From contig NZ_VIFM01000049.1 in the NCBI RefSeq assembly GCF_006636215.1, positions 1 to 53,946 of the forward strand: a DNA stretch of 53,946 bases, read 5' to 3'. The notes below the pieces were generated by a model. That model had not been told where the DNA came from. It did not search any database and saw only the letters and a list, made by a program, of their open reading frames with translations. The translations under genes were made by a program, and so were the position numbers. Below, piece after piece: positions 50,039-53,946 of the stretch; the stretch's first letter is position 1; each line of letters starts with the position of its first letter. The stretch comes from Myxococcus llanfairpwllgwyngyllgogerychwyrndrobwllllantysiliogogogochensis. Lineage in GTDB: Bacteria; Myxococcota; Myxococcia; Myxococcales; Myxococcaceae.

Positions 50039-52267
50039 ATGACCCTCTCGCAATTCCTGACGACGGCGCCCGTCGCTCCCGACGTGATGGCGCCCTCCCT
50101 GTGGCTCATCATCGCCCTGCCGCTGCTCGGCGCGTTCATCTGCGGCGTGTTCGGCAAGATGCTGGGCCGGGCCAACGTGAACCTGGTCGCCTGCTCGGCG
50201 GTGGGCGGCGCGTTCGTGCTCAGCGTGCTGGCCTTCTGGGCCACCAGCGCCACGGACCCGGAGACTCGCAGGCTCCTGTCCTTCCTCGTGAACCCGTTCG
50301 GCAACGAGCGCGACTACGTGCGCTACGCCCTGGCGCACGACTACGGCACCTGGTTCGCCGTGGGCGACTTCCGGGTGAACTTCGGGCTGATGGTGGACCA
50401 CCTGTCGGGCACCCTGCTGCTGGTCATCACCGGCGTCGGGTTCCTCATCCACCTGTACTCCACCAGCTACATGGAGCACGACGAGTCCTACTGGCGGTAC
50501 TTCGCGTACCTGAACCTGTTCGTCGCGGCGATGCTGACGCTGGTGCTGGCCGACAACCTGGTCCTGCTCTTCGTGGGCTGGGAAGGCGTGGGCATGGCCA
50601 GCTACCTGCTCATCGGCTTCTGGTACACGGACCCGGCCAAGGCGTGGGCGGGCCGCAAGGCGTTCGTCACCAACCGCATCGGTGACTTCGCGTTCCTCAT
50701 CGCCACGTTCCTGATGGTGCTCCTGGTGGGCGCCTTCAACAAGCAGGCCGACGAGCGCGACTACACGGTGGCGGGCAGCAGCAGCCAGCGCTACGCGTCC
50801 GCGCTCCAGGACAAGGGCCCCGTCACCTTCCTGGGCCTGCAGAAGATGGCCGAGGCGCTGCCCGAGGGCGGCGGCAAGGTGACGCTGTCCACCCCCATCG
50901 CCGCGGGCCCGTTGGAGGGCTACACGTTCGGCGGGGTGATGACGGCGGCGATGCTGCTGTTCCTGCTGGGAGCCGCGGGCAAGAGCGCGCAGCTGCCCCT
51001 CTACGTCTGGCTGCCGGACGCGATGGCGGGCCCGACGCCCGTCTCCGCCCTCATCCACGCGGCGACGATGGTCACCGCCGGCATCTACCTGTTCAGCCGC
51101 ATGTCCGCGCTGCTGGTGCTCAGCCCCACGGCCATGGCCACGGTGGCCATCATCGGCGCGCTGACCTCGCTGCTCGCGGCGCTCATCGCCTTCGCGCAGG
51201 ACGACATCAAGAAGGTGCTCGCCTACTCCACGGTGTCCCAGCTGGGCATCATGTTCATGGGCGTGGGCATGGGCGTGTTCTGGGCGGCGGTGCTCCACCT
51301 CGTCACGCACGCGTTCTTCAAGGCCTGCCTCTTCCTGGGCGCCGGCAGCGTGATGCACGGCAACGGGGACGAGACGGACATCAAGAAGCTGGGCGGCCTG
51401 CGCCACGAGATGAAGTGGACGTGGGGCACGTTCTTCGTCGCCACGCTGGCCATCACCGGCATCATCCCGCTGTCCGGCTTCTTCTCGAAGGACGCCATCT
51501 TCCACGGAGTGCACCACAACCACCTGGAAGGGCTGCACTGGGTGTCCAGCGTCGTCTACTACCTGGGCCTGCTCATCGCCGCCTGCACCGCGTTCTACAT
51601 GACGCGCGTGTACCTGCTGACCTTCGAGGGTCAGCGCTCCAAGGAGGCGAAGCTGGCGCACGCTCACGAGAGCGCGTGGCAGATGACGCTGCCCCTGGTG
51701 GTGCTGGCGGTGCTCAGCGTGGTGTCCGCGGTGTACGCGTGGCCGCTGATGAAGGCGCCGGGCGACGGCCGGCCCCAGCCGGTGTTCGAGAACTTCCTGA
51801 GCCCGGTGTTCGCGGCGATGAACCGCATCGTGGCGTCGGGCAAGACGGTGGAGCTGGACACCAGCGTCCCCGCCATGGGCGACTACGTCTTCGCGTGGCT
51901 CGTCGCCGTCTCTGGCGGCGCGCTGGCGGGCTTCCTGTACCTGCGCTTCTTCCCGGCGCGCGTGGGCCAGCCGGTTCCCGCGTTCGCCCGGGCGGTGCGC
52001 CGCACGGCGCAGAACAAGTTCTACGTGGATGAGCTGTACGAGCTGGCCATCATCCGGCCGGTGAAGTTCATGAGCTTCATCCTCTTCCGCGTGGTGGACG
52101 CGCTCCTCATCGACACCGTGGCGGTCCGCGGCACGGCGTGGGTGACGGCGCGAGTGGGCAGCGCGCTGCGCTACGTCCAGTCGGGCGACGCCCAGGCCTA
52201 CGCCGCAGTGATGGCCCTCGCCCTGCTGGGCGGAGTCGCCTACGCCCTCATCCAGGTGCTGCAATGA
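50039..52267 (+). CDS. nuoL: NADH-quinone oxidoreductase subunit L
   Basis: A 742-residue membrane antiporter-like subunit with about fifteen predicted helices, including GWEGVGMASYLLIGFWY and LPDAMAGPTPVSALIHAATMVTAGIYL, both family landmarks. VTHAFFKACLFLGAGSVMH follows. A C-terminal extension contains the amphipathic lateral helix (about 620-700). The charged residues of the proton channel (Glu in GWEG, Lys in the KACLF region) are present. It pumps protons at the end of the membrane arm. It is 22 bp after nuoK, and its stop overlaps the nuoM start (ATGA). Confidence 0.96.
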   Translation: MTLSQFLTTAPVAPDVMAPSLWLIIALPLLGAFICGVFGKMLGRANVNLVACSAVGGAFVLSVLAFWATSATDPETRRLLSFLVNPFGNERDYVRYALAHDYGTWFAVGDFRVNFGLMVDHLSGTLLLVITGVGFLIHLYSTSYMEHDESYWRYFAYLNLFVAAMLTLVLADNLVLLFVGWEGVGMASYLLIGFWYTDPAKAWAGRKAFVTNRIGDFAFLIATFLMVLLVGAFNKQADERDYTVAGSSSQRYASALQDKGPVTFLGLQKMAEALPEGGGKVTLSTPIAAGPLEGYTFGGVMTAAMLLFLLGAAGKSAQLPLYVWLPDAMAGPTPVSALIHAATMVTAGIYLFSRMSALLVLSPTAMATVAIIGALTSLLAALIAFAQDDIKKVLAYSTVSQLGIMFMGVGMGVFWAAVLHLVTHAFFKACLFLGAGSVMHGNGDETDIKKLGGLRHEMKWTWGTFFVATLAITGIIPLSGFFSKDAIFHGVHHNHLEGLHWVSSVVYYLGLLIAACTAFYMTRVYLLTFEGQRSKEAKLAHAHESAWQMTLPLVVLAVLSVVSAVYAWPLMKAPGDGRPQPVFENFLSPVFAAMNRIVASGKTVELDTSVPAMGDYVFAWLVAVSGGALAGFLYLRFFPARVGQPVPAFARAVRRTAQNKFYVDELYELAIIRPVKFMSFILFRVVDALLIDTVAVRGTAWVTARVGSALRYVQSGDAQAYAAVMALALLGGVAYALIQVLQ

Positions 52268-53946
52268 GCTTCTTCGACACCCACCTGCTCAACCTCGTCG
52301 TCTTCCTGCCCCTCATCTTCGCGGTGCTGGTGTTGATGCTGCCGGCGGGCGAGTCGGGACAGATTCGCACCGTCACGCTCATCGCCATGCTGGTGGACCT
52401 CGTGTTCGGCGTGTGGGCGTACATGCGCTTCGAGCCGGGCGGCCCGGAGTTCCAGCTCGAGTACCGGGTGTCCTGGTTCAAGGAGTTCGGGCTCAGCTAC
52501 CACCTGGGCGTGGATGGCCTGGCGGTGAGCCTGCTGCTCCTCACGGTGTTCCTGGGCCCGCTGGTGGTGATGGCCTCCACCACGTACATCAGCCACCGCA
52601 TCAAGGAGTTCCACCTGGCGCTGCTGGTGCTCCAGACGACGATGCTGGGCGCGCTGGTGTCGCTGGACGTGCTGCTCTTCTACATCTTCTTCGAGGCCAT
52701 GCTCATCCCCATGTACCTCCTGGTGGGTGTGTGGGGCGCCGAGGACCGCCAGATGGCGGCGGTGAAGTTCTTCCTCTACACGCTGGTCGGTTCGCTGCTG
52801 ATGCTGGTGGCGCTCATCGCCGTGTACTTCATCAGCTCGCCCGCGGGCGCGCGCTCGTTCGACTACTCCACGATGTACAACGGCCTGCTGGACGCGAACC
52901 GTCAGCTGTCCGCCTGCAACGCGGGCCCCCCCGGAGCGTGTGACTCGCTCACGGGACTGGCCGCGACGCTGCACACCTATGGCCCGTGGCTCTTCGCCGC
53001 CTTCGCGCTGGCGTTCGCCATCAAGGTGCCCATGTGGCCGGTGCACACGTGGTTGCCGGACGCGCACGTGCAGGCGCCGGTGGCCGGCTCCATGATTCTG
53101 GCTGGCGTCATGCTGAAGATGGGCACGTTCGGCTTCTGGCGGTACGCGATTCCGTTCTTCCCGGTGGCCGCGCAGAACGCCCGGCCCTTCCTGGCGACGC
53201 TGGCCGTCATCGGCATCGTGTACGGCGCGCTGATGTGTCTGGCGCAGCGGGACATCAAGAAGCTGATTGCCTACTCGTCCGTGAGCCACCTGGGCTACTG
53301 CATGCTGGGCATCTTCGCCCTGACGGCGGAGGGTGCCACGGGCAGCGCGTACCAGATGCTCAACCACGGCATCTCCACGGGCGCGCTGTTCCTCCTGTTC
53401 GGCTTCCTCTACGAGCGGCGCCACACGCGACTGATGGCGGACTTCGGCGGCATCGCCAAGGTCATGCCGGTGTTCACCGTGGCCTTCGTCATCATCACCT
53501 TCTCGTCGGTGGCGGTGCCGGGCACCAACGGCTTCATCGGTGAGTTCCTCGTCCTGCTGGGCACGTTCAAGTCGGACCTGGGCGCGGCCGCCGGCAACCC
53601 GCACCTGACGATGGTGTTCGGCGCGTTCGCCACCCTGGGCGTCATCCTGGGCGCCGCGTACATGCTGTGGATGGTGCAGAAGGTGTTCTTCGGCGGCCTC
53701 ACGCACCGCGAGAACCAGCACCTGACCGACATGAACCTGCGGGAGATGCTCACGGTGCTGCCCTTCATCATCCTCGTCGGAGTGATGGGCCTGATGCCGC
53801 AGCCGTTCCTCGACCGCATCGAGCCGTCCACTGGCCGCTTCCTCGCCCGCGCTCGCGTGGGCACCCCGGGAGCCACCGTGCAGGAGGACCAGGTGCGCGT
53901 GGAGGTGATGGCGCTGCCGGCCCACCCCACCGTGGCTGCTCCGAGC
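52264..53946 (+). CDS. nuoM: NADH-quinone oxidoreductase subunit M (3' end outside window)
   Basis: The frame from ATG 52264 is open to the last base of the window; 561 codons are seen. Family landmarks are the conserved helix YIFFEAMLIPMYLLVGVWG with its Glu, FAIKVPMWPVHTWLPDAHVQAP and IAYSSVSHLGYCMLGIF. HGISTGALFLLFGFLYERRHTR follows. Together with NuoL it forms an antiporter-like proton channel. Its start overlaps the nuoL stop, so the two are coupled. The visible length already exceeds the common 500-residue NuoM, so little is probably missing. Whether nuoN follows cannot be seen. Confidence 0.95.
   Translation, partial: MSFFDTHLLNLVVFLPLIFAVLVLMLPAGESGQIRTVTLIAMLVDLVFGVWAYMRFEPGGPEFQLEYRVSWFKEFGLSYHLGVDGLAVSLLLLTVFLGPLVVMASTTYISHRIKEFHLALLVLQTTMLGALVSLDVLLFYIFFEAMLIPMYLLVGVWGAEDRQMAAVKFFLYTLVGSLLMLVALIAVYFISSPAGARSFDYSTMYNGLLDANRQLSACNAGPPGACDSLTGLAATLHTYGPWLFAAFALAFAIKVPMWPVHTWLPDAHVQAPVAGSMILAGVMLKMGTFGFWRYAIPFFPVAAQNARPFLATLAVIGIVYGALMCLAQRDIKKLIAYSSVSHLGYCMLGIFALTAEGATGSAYQMLNHGISTGALFLLFGFLYERRHTRLMADFGGIAKVMPVFTVAFVIITFSSVAVPGTNGFIGEFLVLLGTFKSDLGAAAGNPHLTMVFGAFATLGVILGAAYMLWMVQKVFFGGLTHRENQHLTDMNLREMLTVLPFIILVGVMGLMPQPFLDRIEPSTGRFLARARVGTPGATVQEDQVRVEVMALPAHPTVAAPS

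Noticed and set aside
49952..52264. A 770-codon minus-strand frame opposite nuoL
   Set aside because: It is His/Arg/Glu-rich noise antisense to a certain gene.

Overview
The window looks like a piece of a myxobacterial chromosome (phylum Myxococcota, probably the Myxococcus/Corallococcus/Cystobacter side). The reasons are very GC-rich coding sequence with G/C third positions throughout, many secreted lipoproteins with Asp-Ala-Gly/Pro linkers, a MYXO-CTERM sorting tail (17224-19329), a PilZ domain of the Myxococcus paralogous type fused to a receiver (46412-47161), and a GYF/DUF4388/J-domain/TPR mosaic protein (22864-25776). No rRNA, tRNA, CRISPR array, insertion sequence or prophage gene was seen.

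Layout. 0-5 kb: an open-ended hypothetical gene, a secreted glycan-binding-like protein, a LamG-like secreted protein, a site-2-type membrane protease with CBS domains, and a divergent Coq4-like gene. 5.2-9.7 kb: a three-subunit biotin-dependent acyl-CoA (probably propionyl-CoA) carboxylase with carboxyltransferase, biotin carboxylase and biotin carrier, plus an unidentified gene between the first two; perfect hairpins punctuate the cluster. 9.8-22.8 kb: an accessory, secretome-rich stretch of Cys-rich lipoproteins, repeat proteins, an LVIVD-propeller lipoprotein and a MYXO-CTERM protein with twelve 48-bp tandem repeats. In its middle sits a stand-alone adenylation-carrier-reductase enzyme (1033 aa). 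22.8-30.4 kb: the J-domain mosaic protein, YhbY, an enoyl-CoA hydratase, a ceramidase-like membrane protein, PurF and a small secreted protein.

30.4-41.6 kb: an envelope and nucleotide block with an RluD-type pseudouridine synthase, WecB, KdsB with a co-transcribed unknown, an aldo/keto reductase, an MsbA-like ABC exporter, then pyrG-kdsA-kdsC with coupled starts. The kdsA/B/C set supplies CMP-Kdo for lipopolysaccharide, PyrG supplies the CTP that KdsB uses, WecB supplies UDP-ManNAc, and the exporter could flip lipid A. A 15-codon reading frame with a near-complete anti-Shine-Dalgarno complement and its own strong terminator sits between the exporter and pyrG. 41-47.2 kb: signalling and stress genes: an HTH-receiver protein, Hsp20, a CPXCG zinc protein, an orphan MshEN (GspE-N) protein, SerB, a kinase-fold protein whose catalytic Asp is Asn, and PilZ-receiver. 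47.3 kb to the end: nuoE-F-J-K-L-M of respiratory complex I, without G, H or I between F and J; nuoM runs off the window.

Most starts were chosen from visible ribosome binding sites and family lengths rather than the longest open frame. Very long open frames on the opposite strand are a by-product of high GC and were left out.
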